Shown here in pieces: positions 1 to 5,970 of a stretch of DNA of 7,839 nt; the first letter of the stretch is position 1, and each line of letters starts with the position of its first letter. The position numbers and the translations under genes are program-made. Origin of the DNA: JALZHR01 sp036389695 (lineage in GTDB: Bacteria > Acidobacteriota > Blastocatellia > Pyrinomonadales > Pyrinomonadaceae); contig DASVWG010000132.1 of assembly GCA_036389695.1 (NCBI GenBank), positions 1 through 7,839 on the forward strand, given 5' to 3'. The notes below the pieces were generated by a model, which was given only the letters and a program-made list of their open reading frames with translations, did not search any database and was not told the DNA's origin.

Positions 1-1
1 T

Positions 2-964
2 TCCGCCAAAACAGTCGAGGAAGCCTCGCGCGTTTTGCCGCTCGCCGTCGCCACGGTGGTGTGTTTCCTAGCCGCCGTCACGCTCGGCTACGGCTCGTGG
101 TATTTTTTCGGCTCGCACCGCTGGCAGAAAACCTCGCACGACCCGGAAATTATCATTACGAATATCGGAAACACGAACGCCGCGCCGCAAACGGACGTCG
201 TCGAAGCGCAGCCGTCTCCGGTTAGTCAGCCAACCGAGCAAATTCCGCCAACCGAAACAAATGTCGAAACGCCGAAACCGGAAAACGTCGTCGAGGTCGC
301 GGGCGGCGAAATCACGCTCGGCGGCGCTGATACCGGACTCCCGCTGAAGCGGGTTTTAGTCGAAGATTTCTCAATCGCCGAAACCGAAGTGACCAACCGG
401 CAATACGCGGAATTCGTCAAAGCGACAAATTATCGCGCGCCGGCGGGCTGGAAAAATAACGAGTTTCCCGAAGGCGCGGCGGATTTTCCGGTCGCGAATG
501 TTTCCTACGCCGACGCCGAAGCCTTCTGCAAATGGCTGGAAACGAAAATCAATCTGCCCGTTCGCCTGCCGACCGAAGCCGAGTGGGAATACGCGGCGCG
601 CGGGCGCGAAAATAATAAATATCCCTGGGGAAACGATTGGGACGCGAAAGCCGCCGCGTCGAGCGAAACGGGCGGAAAATTTTCGGCGGTGAAAAGCTTT
701 CCGCTGAACCGCTCGCCGTTCGGCGCGTTTGATATGGCGGGCAATGTCTGGGAATGGACGCAGGACAAAGTCTCCGAAGCGGAAGTCAGGGACGAGCGGG
801 TGCTGGCGGCGCTGAAAGGCGGCAAAGTTTTGCGCGTCATCAAAGGCGGCGCGGCGACCGAAAAACAAGCGCAGATTTCTGCCCGCTCGCGGTTCGAAAT
901 ACCGGAACAAACCCGCGTCGCGATGGTCGGATTCCGCTACGTCGTCGGACAGCGAAAACAGTAA
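2..964 (+). CDS. Membrane-anchored FGE-sulfatase (SUMF1-like) domain protein, 5' end outside window
   Basis: The frame is open to the left edge, so the true start is upstream; the TTG at 35 lies inside a membrane segment and is an unlikely start. Residues are counted from codon 35. A hydrophobic helix (about 1-25) is followed by a Pro/Thr/Glu-rich linker (about 45-85) and an FGE-sulfatase fold (about 88-304). Family motifs seen are ETEVTNRQYAEF (117-128), FPVANVSYADAEAFCKWL (151-168), RLPTEAEWEYAARG (177-190), YPWGNDW (196-202), DMAGNVWEWTQD (233-244) and a terminal VGFRYV. The cysteine pair that formylglycine-generating enzymes carry after the RGGS-like motif is absent: here IKGGAATEKQAQISARSRF has none. 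A structural or ligand-binding role therefore fits better than formylglycine synthesis. The missing N-terminus is probably cytoplasmic; a Ser/Thr kinase domain is a known partner of this fold but cannot be seen here. The fold is secure, the function is not. Confidence 0.85.
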   Translation, partial: SAKTVEEASRVLPLAVATVVCFLAAVTLGYGSWYFFGSHRWQKTSHDPEIIITNIGNTNAAPQTDVVEAQPSPVSQPTEQIPPTETNVETPKPENVVEVAGGEITLGGADTGLPLKRVLVEDFSIAETEVTNRQYAEFVKATNYRAPAGWKNNEFPEGAADFPVANVSYADAEAFCKWLETKINLPVRLPTEAEWEYAARGRENNKYPWGNDWDAKAAASSETGGKFSAVKSFPLNRSPFGAFDMAGNVWEWTQDKVSEAEVRDERVLAALKGGKVLRVIKGGAATEKQAQISARSRFEIPEQTRVAMVGFRYVVGQRKQ

Positions 965-1001
965 AATGGGTTTTACTGAAAATTTTCGGGAAAAATTCAG
1001 A

Positions 1002-1027
1002 TTGATAAATTATAATAAAACTATAGT
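1002..1027 (+). promoter_or_regulatory. Possible promoter in AT-rich spacer
   Basis: The 93-bp spacer before the TPR gene is much richer in A and T than the flanking genes. It contains a perfect TATAAT at 1011-1016 and a TATAGT at 1022-1027. The best -35-like hexamer, TTGATA at 1002-1007, is only 14 bp from TATAGT, and no good -35 stands 16-18 bp before TATAAT. A start of transcription here is plausible from composition and position, since it separates two unrelated genes, but the exact promoter is uncertain. Confidence 0.3.
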
Positions 1028-1045
1028 TCGACAATTGTATTTAAA

Positions 1046-1050
1046 AGAGG
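1046..1050 (+). promoter_or_regulatory. Ribosome binding site for the TPR gene
   Basis: AGAGG stands 7 bases before the ATG at 1058. The alternative in-frame ATG at 1106 (Met17) has no purine-rich site before it, so this site decides the start. Confidence 0.6.
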
Positions 1051-1057
1051 TAAAAAA

Positions 1058-2395
1058 ATGAGACGCCCCGGAAGACCTTCTAACTTTACCGAAAAATTGA
1101 CATCCATGTTTCGCGCGGTTCTACTTCTCTCATTATCCGGCGCGCTGCCGGTAATTATCCAGGCGCAGGGCGTGGGCGAAACCGTCTACGGCACTAAACC
1201 GCCGAAACCTAAAAAAACGACCCAGACGACGAAAACGACGCCGACGCCGAAAAAGCGCAAGCCCGGCGTGCCGTCGAAACAGAATCTCGTGCCGGTTGTT
1301 TTTACGACGCAGGAAGCGCGCGCGGAAGTCTGGCTCAACAACCGGTATTTCGGGATGAGCGACGGCGCGGCGCAGCTCAGAAGAAGTCTCGCGCCCGGCA
1401 CCTATCAGGTCATGGTCAAAAAGGGCGGGCAGGTTCTGCATCAGGGGCAGGCAATCAACGTCACGCCGGAGCAGACCGATTTTCTTTTAATCCGCGAAAC
1501 TCCGAAGCCGACCAAACAGACGACTTCGGTGGTAAAAGTCGAAAATCCGAAGCCGAAAACCGAACAGGAAATCGCTCTGGAAATCAGCCGGAAGGTGCGG
1601 GAAACGCTGGAAAATTACGCCGACCCGACGAAAACCGGCACCGTGACGACGGCTGATTGGGAACTGGTTCTGCAAGCCGCGCAGCTCGGGCAGCTGCAAA
1701 ATTACACGGCGGTGCAAATCGAGGCGCAGCGCTGGTTCGCTTCCGGTCAAATCGAGCTTGCCAGAGGCAATTATCCGAACGCTTTCAAGGCTTTCAATCA
1801 AGCGGTCGAATATATGCCCAATTCGGCTTTGCCTTTTTACGGTCTCGGCATTACATATCTCGCCAACAAACAGCCCGCCGACGCGCTGAAAGCGTTTCAA
1901 AAAGCGATTCAGACAGACCAGAAAAACGCGATGGCGCATCGCGGACTTGCCGACGCGCTGCGGCTGACCGGAAAGGAAAAAGAAGCGATAAACTCTTATA
2001 AAGCCGCGATTCAGTACGGCTACCGGACGCCGGAGACGCGCTATTATCTGGCGACGATGCTCTCGAAAACCGGAAAGCACCAGGACGCGATAAAAGAGCT
2101 TGACGAAGTGGCGAAAGAAGCGCCGAAAGCCGAAGTTTACGTCGCTCTGGGCAACGCTTACCAGGCGCTCAAACGCGATGTCAGCGCGCTCGAAGCTTAT
2201 CAGAAAGCCGCCGAGCTAGACCCGAATTCGGCGGTCGCTTTCGATAGTCTCGGCGACGTTTATTTCAAACAGCGCGAGTATGTGAAGGCAAAAGAAGCGT
2301 TTGAAAAAGCCGTCTCGCTCGACCCCGAAGGAAAAAGTCTGAATTTGAAGGAAACGCAGAGTAAGCTTCGCGAGACGAATTCGAGAATAAAATAA
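1058..2395 (+). CDS. Exported PEGA-like and TPR-repeat protein
   Basis: 445 residues. A basic N-terminus and hydrophobic core (about 18-35, VLLLSLSGALPVII) look like a signal peptide with cleavage near QAQG (35-38). A Lys/Thr/Pro-rich linker follows (46-73). Residues about 77-146 resemble a PEGA-type small beta domain: AEVWLNNRYFGM, then LAPGTYQVMVKKGG. A second charged linker (about 148-170) leads to a helical stretch and at least six TPR units at about 223-256, 257-290, 291-323, 324-357, 358-390 and 391-424. Typical TPR residues are visible, such as ALKAFQKAIQTD, ALEAYQKAAELDPN and AKEAFEKAVSLDPEG. It probably acts as a periplasmic or envelope scaffold; the PEGA-like domain may touch the cell surface or peptidoglycan, and the partner is unknown. 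Only 28 bp separate it from the next gene, suggesting one transcript. Domain calls are firm for TPR, moderate for PEGA. Confidence 0.85.
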   Translation: MRRPGRPSNFTEKLTSMFRAVLLLSLSGALPVIIQAQGVGETVYGTKPPKPKKTTQTTKTTPTPKKRKPGVPSKQNLVPVVFTTQEARAEVWLNNRYFGMSDGAAQLRRSLAPGTYQVMVKKGGQVLHQGQAINVTPEQTDFLLIRETPKPTKQTTSVVKVENPKPKTEQEIALEISRKVRETLENYADPTKTGTVTTADWELVLQAAQLGQLQNYTAVQIEAQRWFASGQIELARGNYPNAFKAFNQAVEYMPNSALPFYGLGITYLANKQPADALKAFQKAIQTDQKNAMAHRGLADALRLTGKEKEAINSYKAAIQYGYRTPETRYYLATMLSKTGKHQDAIKELDEVAKEAPKAEVYVALGNAYQALKRDVSALEAYQKAAELDPNSAVAFDSLGDVYFKQREYVKAKEAFEKAVSLDPEGKSLNLKETQSKLRETNSRIK

Positions 2396-2412
2396 CGCGA
2401 AAAATTTTCGGC

Positions 2413-2416
2413 GGAG
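2413..2416 (+). promoter_or_regulatory. Ribosome binding site for the FliK-like gene
   Basis: GGAG lies 7 bases before the ATG at 2424, in the 28-bp gap after the TPR gene. It directly follows a small AT-rich palindrome (CGAAAA a TTTTCG) at about 2399-2411. It supports the chosen start and translation from a shared message. Confidence 0.55.
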
Positions 2417-2423
2417 AATTTGT

Positions 2424-3275
2424 ATGAAAGTCGAATCATCAAAAACGAATCAGGCGGCGGAAAGAAAAGTCTCTACACAGAATAAAAACGTCAATCAAAC
2501 AAACGTTTCGCCGAACAAAACCGATTTTCTCGACACCGCTCCGCCGCCGCCGCCTGCGAAAAGCTTCGCGCAGATTCTGGAAGAAACCAAAAATCAGAAC
2601 GGCGATGAAGAAAGCATTTTCGACAATCGAAAATCCGACCGCGCCAAAGAAAGCCACGCATCCGACGAAGCCAAAAACGAAAAAGAAACCAGCCGCGACG
2701 TGCAGACGCGCGACGCGGTCGAAGAAAGAGAGCGCCGGCAATCGGACGAACAGGAATCCGGCGACGGCAGCAGCGATACGAATTCCGGCTTCGGCGCGTT
2801 TGTTTTCCAGCCCGATAACAAAATCTTTAACACCAGCTCCGCTCCGGCGGCGCGCTCCATCCTGCACGTCGCCGACCTCGAAAGAATCGTCTCGGCAATC
2901 CGCGCCCAGAATCTGAAAAACGCGCAGGCAATCGTCATCGCGCTGAAACATTCGGTTCTGGAAGGCTTGCAGATACGTCTGACCGTCGAGGAAAACGGCA
3001 AGCTGAAAGCGGAATTCCTCGCCGCCAGCGAACAGATAAAAAATCAACTCGACGCGCGCCGTCACGAATTAACCGCCATCATCCGCGAGCGCGGCATAAA
3101 TCTCTCCGAAATGAACATCCAGCAAGGCTCAAGCTTTTCGCCAAACACCGAAACCGGCGACAATTCACTGACGGAAAAAAATATTCCGTCCGTCGAAGCC
3201 AGCGAGCTTTCACCGGACGGATCGCCGGAAGAACCGGATAACGAATCGAACAATCGCATTTCCTACCGCGTGTAA
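2424..3275 (+). CDS. Disordered protein with a FliK-like (hook-length control) C-terminal domain
   Basis: 283 residues, no signal peptide or membrane segment. Residues 1-145 are low in hydrophobic residues and rich in Lys, Glu, Asp, Ser and Asn, with a poly-Pro run (40-44), so probably disordered. Residues about 148-233 form a compact region: a helix (VADLERIVSAIRAQNL), a beta pair (LEGLQIRLTVEENGKLKAEF, 179-198) and a helix (ASEQIKNQLDARRHELTAII) ending in RERGINLSEMNIQ. This order, with a hydrophobic strand, 'NGKLKAEF', a long helix and 'GINLSEM', matches the pattern of the FliK C-terminal domain (Flg_hook), also seen in type III secretion ruler proteins. The tail (about 234-283) is again polar. 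FliK proteins pair a flexible ruler with a substrate-switch domain; this one is rather short for that family. No flagellar or type III genes are in the window, so its partner system is unknown. The family call comes from reading the pattern, not from a search. Confidence 0.6.
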   Translation: MKVESSKTNQAAERKVSTQNKNVNQTNVSPNKTDFLDTAPPPPPAKSFAQILEETKNQNGDEESIFDNRKSDRAKESHASDEAKNEKETSRDVQTRDAVEERERRQSDEQESGDGSSDTNSGFGAFVFQPDNKIFNTSSAPAARSILHVADLERIVSAIRAQNLKNAQAIVIALKHSVLEGLQIRLTVEENGKLKAEFLAASEQIKNQLDARRHELTAIIRERGINLSEMNIQQGSSFSPNTETGDNSLTEKNIPSVEASELSPDGSPEEPDNESNNRISYRV

Positions 3276-3293
3276 TCGCGCCAAACATAATAT

Positions 3294-3325
3294 TGTAGGG
3301 GCAGGTCTTGTGCCTGCCCAATGAG
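3294..3325 (+). repeat. Left outer arm of palindrome A
   Basis: Begins TGTAGGGGCAGG and ends AATGAG. It is a perfect 32-base reverse complement of 3449-3480. Its inner 7-bp hairpin makes it look like a single REP unit. Confidence 0.9.
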
Positions 3326-3344
3326 TGCGACAGCGCGAAAAAAG

Positions 3345-3425
3345 ATTAGCCACGAAAGAACACGAAAAAGACACGAAATTTATTTATTTCTTTTTCGTGT
3401 TCATTCGTGAAATTTCGTGGCTAAT
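3345..3425. repeat. Inner palindrome of element A with CACGAA boxes
   Basis: ATTAGCCACGAAA (3345-3357) pairs with 3413-3425, and GAACACGAAAAAG (3358-3370) pairs with 3390-3402, both perfectly. A 10-base unpaired insert (3403-3412) sits on the right side. CACGAA occurs at 3351, 3361 and 3372 and its complement TTCGTG at 3394, 3404 and 3414, a spacing of 10-11 bp, close to one helical turn. It may be a separate element inserted between the outer arms. Confidence 0.85.
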
Positions 3426-3448
3426 TTCTTAAACGCTTATTCGCTGCG

Positions 3449-3480
3449 CTCATTGGGCAGGCACAAGACCTGCCCCTACA
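3449..3480 (-). repeat. Right outer arm of palindrome A
   Basis: Perfect inverted copy of 3294-3325. Similarity goes on imperfectly inwards (GCGCAGCG-like bases on both sides) until the inner palindrome begins. Confidence 0.9.
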
Positions 3481-3561
3481 TTCCTGATTATACATCTCAA
3501 ATAAGGCTGGAAGTTTCGCAAGATTCGTCATATTAACAAGTAATTAACGTGGCTGAATTGT
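3481..3561 (+). other. Leader of the polysaccharide operon, no clear promoter
   Basis: These 81 bases lie between palindrome A and the export gene. They are moderately AT-rich. I looked for -10/-35 pairs: TATACA at 3489 and TATTAA at 3531 lack a matching -35, and there is no clear Shine-Dalgarno site before the ATG at 3562. As an unrelated repeat precedes it, a promoter for the operon is expected here or within the repeat, but cannot be pinned down. Confidence 0.3.
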
Positions 3562-4221
3562 ATGCGTTTTAACGTTTCGAAATTAATTTTTAAATGCGCC
3601 GTCTGTGTTTTTTGCCTGTCGCTCGCGACTTTTGCTCAGACGCGCACGGCTGAAACTTCGACGCCGGACGGCGGTTATCGCATTCGTCAGGGCGATAAAT
3701 TAAGCGTTAAATTTCTTTATCATCCCGAATTGACCGATACGGCGCTCGTCGTGCGCCCGGACGGTTTTATCAGTCTCCAGTTGATTGACGACATCAAGGC
3801 GGAAGGCTTAACCGTTTCGCAGCTGAAAAAACGTCTGGAGAAAGCTTACGAAGAAATTTTGTTGACGCCGGTTATCACCGTCACGCTGGTCGAATACGTT
3901 CCGCCGCGCGTTTTTATCGGCGGGCAGATTAATAAACCCGGACGCTATGATTTGCGCGACGCGCAGACGCTGATTCAGGTGATTTTTCTGGCGGGCGGAT
4001 TTACGCGCGACGCGAATCGCCGGATGGTTCTGCACGCGCGCCCGGACGGCAGCCGCGATTGGCGGTTTCAATCGGCAAACGTTCTGAAAATACTCAGTCG
4101 AAAGGGCGAGGAAAAAGACATCGATTTGCAGGACGGCGATTATATTTTCATTCCCGATTCGAAAATCTCGCAGATAAACAAAGCAATCGAAGGATTTCGC
4201 GGACTGGTTCCATTTTTCTAA
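3562..4221 (+). CDS. Wza-like polysaccharide export protein (Poly_export and SLBB)
   Basis: 219 residues. It has a signal peptide: basic start, core LIFKCAVCVFCLSLATFA (8-25), probable cleavage before Gln26. No lipobox is seen, since neither cysteine follows a small residue in the right setting. Residues about 38-112 are a Poly_export domain (YRIRQGDKLSVKFLYHPEL, VRPDGFISLQLI, TPVITVTLVEY), and about 115-165 an SLBB domain (RVFIGGQINKPGRYDL, VIFLAGGFTRDANRRMVL). The region ends in DLQDGDYIFIPDS, typical of the family. It likely forms the periplasmic/outer-membrane conduit for an exported polysaccharide. It is much shorter than Wza of about 380 residues, with one SLBB and only a short hydrophobic tail (INKAIEGFRGLVPFF). 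This ATG is the only one available, because an in-frame stop lies at 3541. The next gene follows after 13 bp, so they are co-transcribed. Confidence 0.9.
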   Translation: MRFNVSKLIFKCAVCVFCLSLATFAQTRTAETSTPDGGYRIRQGDKLSVKFLYHPELTDTALVVRPDGFISLQLIDDIKAEGLTVSQLKKRLEKAYEEILLTPVITVTLVEYVPPRVFIGGQINKPGRYDLRDAQTLIQVIFLAGGFTRDANRRMVLHARPDGSRDWRFQSANVLKILSRKGEEKDIDLQDGDYIFIPDSKISQINKAIEGFRGLVPFF

Positions 4222-4234
4222 ATATTTGTAAGCG

Positions 4235-5863
4235 ATGAGGCTAGCGACTGAAAAAAGCTTGTTGATACGGATTTGGCAGACGGTTTACCATCGTAAGCTG
4301 CTCATTTTCTCAATCTTTCTGCTGGTCGTCGCTTCCGGTATGATTGCGACGTTTTTAATCACGCCGAAATACGAAGCGACGATGAGCATTTTGGTTTCGC
4401 GCGAACGCATCGACCCGCAGGTCAGCTCGTCCGACAAGATTCCGGATTTGATGCAGGCGTCCATCAGCGACGAGGAATTTAACTCGGAACTGGAGCTTAT
4501 CAAAAGCCGCGAAGTCGTCGCGGGCGCGGTCGTCGATTTAGACCTTATCAACAATCAGGCGCCGAAGCGCGACACGTGGCTCAGCAATCTGCGCCAGAGC
4601 GTTAAAGAATCGCTCTACGGCTTCGGGCAAACGTCCGCCAAAGAAACAAATAACTCTACTGAACCTTCGGAAAATAATTTCGCGGTCGAAAAAATGGTCA
4701 ATCGCGTGGCGAATAACCTTTCGGTCGAGCCGACGAAAAAATCCCGTATTATCAAAGTCAGCTACACCGACACCGACCCGCTGCGCGCGAAAAAAACGCT
4801 GGAAAAAATTTATCAGAAATACGTCGAGCTGCACGTCGAGATAAACGAAAAACAACAGGCGGGCGAAGTTTTTAACCGGCAGTCCGATTCGTTTAATCAA
4901 AAACTGAATCAATCCACGACGGCGCTGAAAAAATTCGACGTGCAAAACGGCGTGACCGGCGCGGACATCAAAGTCCAGCAGGAGCTTCTCTTAAAACAGC
5001 TTTACGAAGCGCAGGCGCAAATGAACACCGCGCACACCGAAATCGGCGAAACGGAAAAGCGCATCGCGTCTTTGAAAGAAAAAATCGCGGCGCAGCCCGA
5101 ACAAATTCAGGTCGGCTCGGTTTCCAAATACGTCTCGGCGCTCGACGTAATGAAGCAGGAATTGATTCAGCTCGAACAGCAGCGCACGCAGCTTTTGCAG
5201 AAATATCAGCCGACCGCGCGCCCCGTGCGCGAAAACGAGGAGCGCGTCAAGCAATTGAAAAAAGCGCTCGCCGACGAAACCGCCAATCCGCCGCAGGAAC
5301 GTTCCTTTGCCTTAAACGATTTGCGCCGTCGTCTGGAAAGCGACCTTTATCTGGCGCAGACGAGTCTGGCGGCTTTAAAAGAACGCGAAAAAAATCTGAC
5401 GACGCAAGCCGCCAAACTGCGCGGCGACGTCGCTGCGCTCAATACGCGCAGTCTCGAAAGAGACGGTCTGGAACGCGAGCGAAGCGTCAACGAGGAAGCT
5501 TATCTGCTCTATCAAAAAAAGGCGCGCGAAAACGAGATTACGCAGGTTTTGAACAAGGAAAAAGTGATGAATTTCGGCATCATCGACGCGCCGCGCACCG
5601 ACGGCGAGCCGAAAAGTCCGAAACCGTTTTTGAATTTTCTGGTTTTAATGCTCGTCGGCGGCGCAGCCGGTTTCGCCAGCGCCGTCGTGCTGGAAAAATT
5701 TTATGCGGCGAATGAAGATTTTGCCTTCATCGGCTCCGCGCACGAAATCGAAGAGCGGTGGGATTTGCCCGTCCTGGCAATTATTCCCGCCATCGGCGAC
5801 GAGCTGAAATTAACGTCAAAAACCAAGCCTCTCGGTCTACCAAGTCAGAACCGTCTGCGGTAG
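4235..5863 (+). CDS. Wzz/GNVR chain-length determinant (polysaccharide co-polymerase) without kinase domain
   Basis: 542 residues. A Wzz-type N-terminal part has its first membrane helix at about 21-42 (KLLIFSIFLLVVASGMIATF). Then come periplasmic segments (SILVSRERIDPQV, SELELIKSREVVAGAVVDL), long coiled coil (about 200-345 and 360-440), and a GNVR-like region (NEEAYLLYQKKARENEIT, NFGIIDAPRTDGEP, 419-459). The second membrane helix (about 465-486) follows the usual Pro-rich stretch PKSPKP. After it the protein runs only about 55 residues: FIGSAHEIEERWDLPVLAIIP is the linker that, in BY-kinase fusions, leads into the tyrosine kinase domain, but no Walker motifs follow. It should set polymer length in the inner membrane and contact the Wza-like protein. 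The final residues SQNRLR and the TAG stop are encoded by the left arm of palindrome B, so the native C-terminus may have been altered. A separate kinase is not visible in the window. Confidence 0.92.
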   Translation: MRLATEKSLLIRIWQTVYHRKLLIFSIFLLVVASGMIATFLITPKYEATMSILVSRERIDPQVSSSDKIPDLMQASISDEEFNSELELIKSREVVAGAVVDLDLINNQAPKRDTWLSNLRQSVKESLYGFGQTSAKETNNSTEPSENNFAVEKMVNRVANNLSVEPTKKSRIIKVSYTDTDPLRAKKTLEKIYQKYVELHVEINEKQQAGEVFNRQSDSFNQKLNQSTTALKKFDVQNGVTGADIKVQQELLLKQLYEAQAQMNTAHTEIGETEKRIASLKEKIAAQPEQIQVGSVSKYVSALDVMKQELIQLEQQRTQLLQKYQPTARPVRENEERVKQLKKALADETANPPQERSFALNDLRRRLESDLYLAQTSLAALKEREKNLTTQAAKLRGDVAALNTRSLERDGLERERSVNEEAYLLYQKKARENEITQVLNKEKVMNFGIIDAPRTDGEPKSPKPFLNFLVLMLVGGAAGFASAVVLEKFYAANEDFAFIGSAHEIEERWDLPVLAIIPAIGDELKLTSKTKPLGLPSQNRLR

Positions 5864-5872
5864 CGGGCGGTT
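5844..5872 (+). repeat. Left outer arm of palindrome B
   Basis: Starts GTCAGAACCGTCTGCGG. In RNA it can fold alone: AACCGUCUG (5849-5857) with CGGGCGGUU (5864-5872), including two G-U pairs, around a six-base loop (5858-5863). That loop ends with the UAG stop codon of the chain-length gene. Perfect inverted match to 5971-5999. Confidence 0.88.
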
Positions 5873-5888
5873 TAAGTTAAAGAGTTTC

Positions 5889-5961
5889 GAGTCTGAAGTC
5901 GCAAGTCTCAAGTTTGCCGATTGCTTTAACTTGGGACTTTTGACTTCGGGACTTCAGACTC
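5889..5961. repeat. Inner palindrome of element B with 7-bp AAGTC/GACTT periodicity
   Basis: GAGTCTGAAGT (5889-5899) pairs perfectly with 5951-5961. AAGTCTCAAGTT (5903-5914) pairs with 5928-5939 with one mismatch. AAGTC-type words begin at 5896, 5903 and 5910; their complements AACTT/GACTT begin at 5928, 5935, 5942 and 5950, that is steps of 7, 7 and 8. Confidence 0.8.
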
Positions 5962-5970
5962 TCCGCGTTC

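Larger units (their letters stand above)
3294..3480. repeat. Composite palindrome A (REP/BIME-like, nested inverted repeats)
   Basis: Two perfect 32-bp inverted arms (3294-3325 and 3449-3480) enclose a second palindrome (3345-3425). Each outer arm can also fold alone: GGGCAGG and CCTGCCC pair around a 7-base loop (3299-3319). The element fills most of the 286-bp gap between the FliK-like gene and the polysaccharide operon and has no coding capacity or transposase. No clear target duplication flanks it. No T tract follows the right arm, so a classical intrinsic terminator is not supported, though the structure could block or stabilise transcripts. Similar sequences recur in many environmental bacterial genomes as far as I recall; copy number here is unknown. 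Confidence 0.85.

Noticed and set aside
35..37. TTG at 35 as the start of the FGE-domain gene
   Set aside because: It lies at the beginning of the membrane helix, has no ribosome binding site, and the frame stays open to the window edge.
371..910. Antisense open frame of 179 codons opposite the FGE-domain gene
   Set aside because: The composition (Arg/Phe-rich, no recognisable motifs) is that of a shadow of the well-supported + strand gene.
976..1000. Hairpin after the FGE-domain gene (CTGAA ... TTCAG with a CGGG loop)
   Set aside because: The stem is short and interrupted and no T tract follows, so it is not a convincing terminator.
1487..2080. Antisense open frame of 197 codons opposite the TPR gene
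   Set aside because: The + strand encodes clear TPR units here; the reverse frame is Arg/Phe-rich without domain features.
2439..3065. Antisense open frame of 208 codons opposite the FliK-like gene
   Set aside because: It is longer than most shadows, but the translation is rich in Phe, Arg and Val with no motif, and the + strand gene has a good ribosome binding site and sits in an operon-like context.
3345..3425. Repeated CACGAAA words as a possible CRISPR array
   Set aside because: The words are only 6-7 bases, spaced 10-11 bp and arranged as a palindrome, without spacers of CRISPR size or cas genes.
3294..3480. Palindrome A as an intrinsic terminator
   Set aside because: Very strong stem, but no T tract follows on either strand; at most it hinders polymerase or protects RNA ends.
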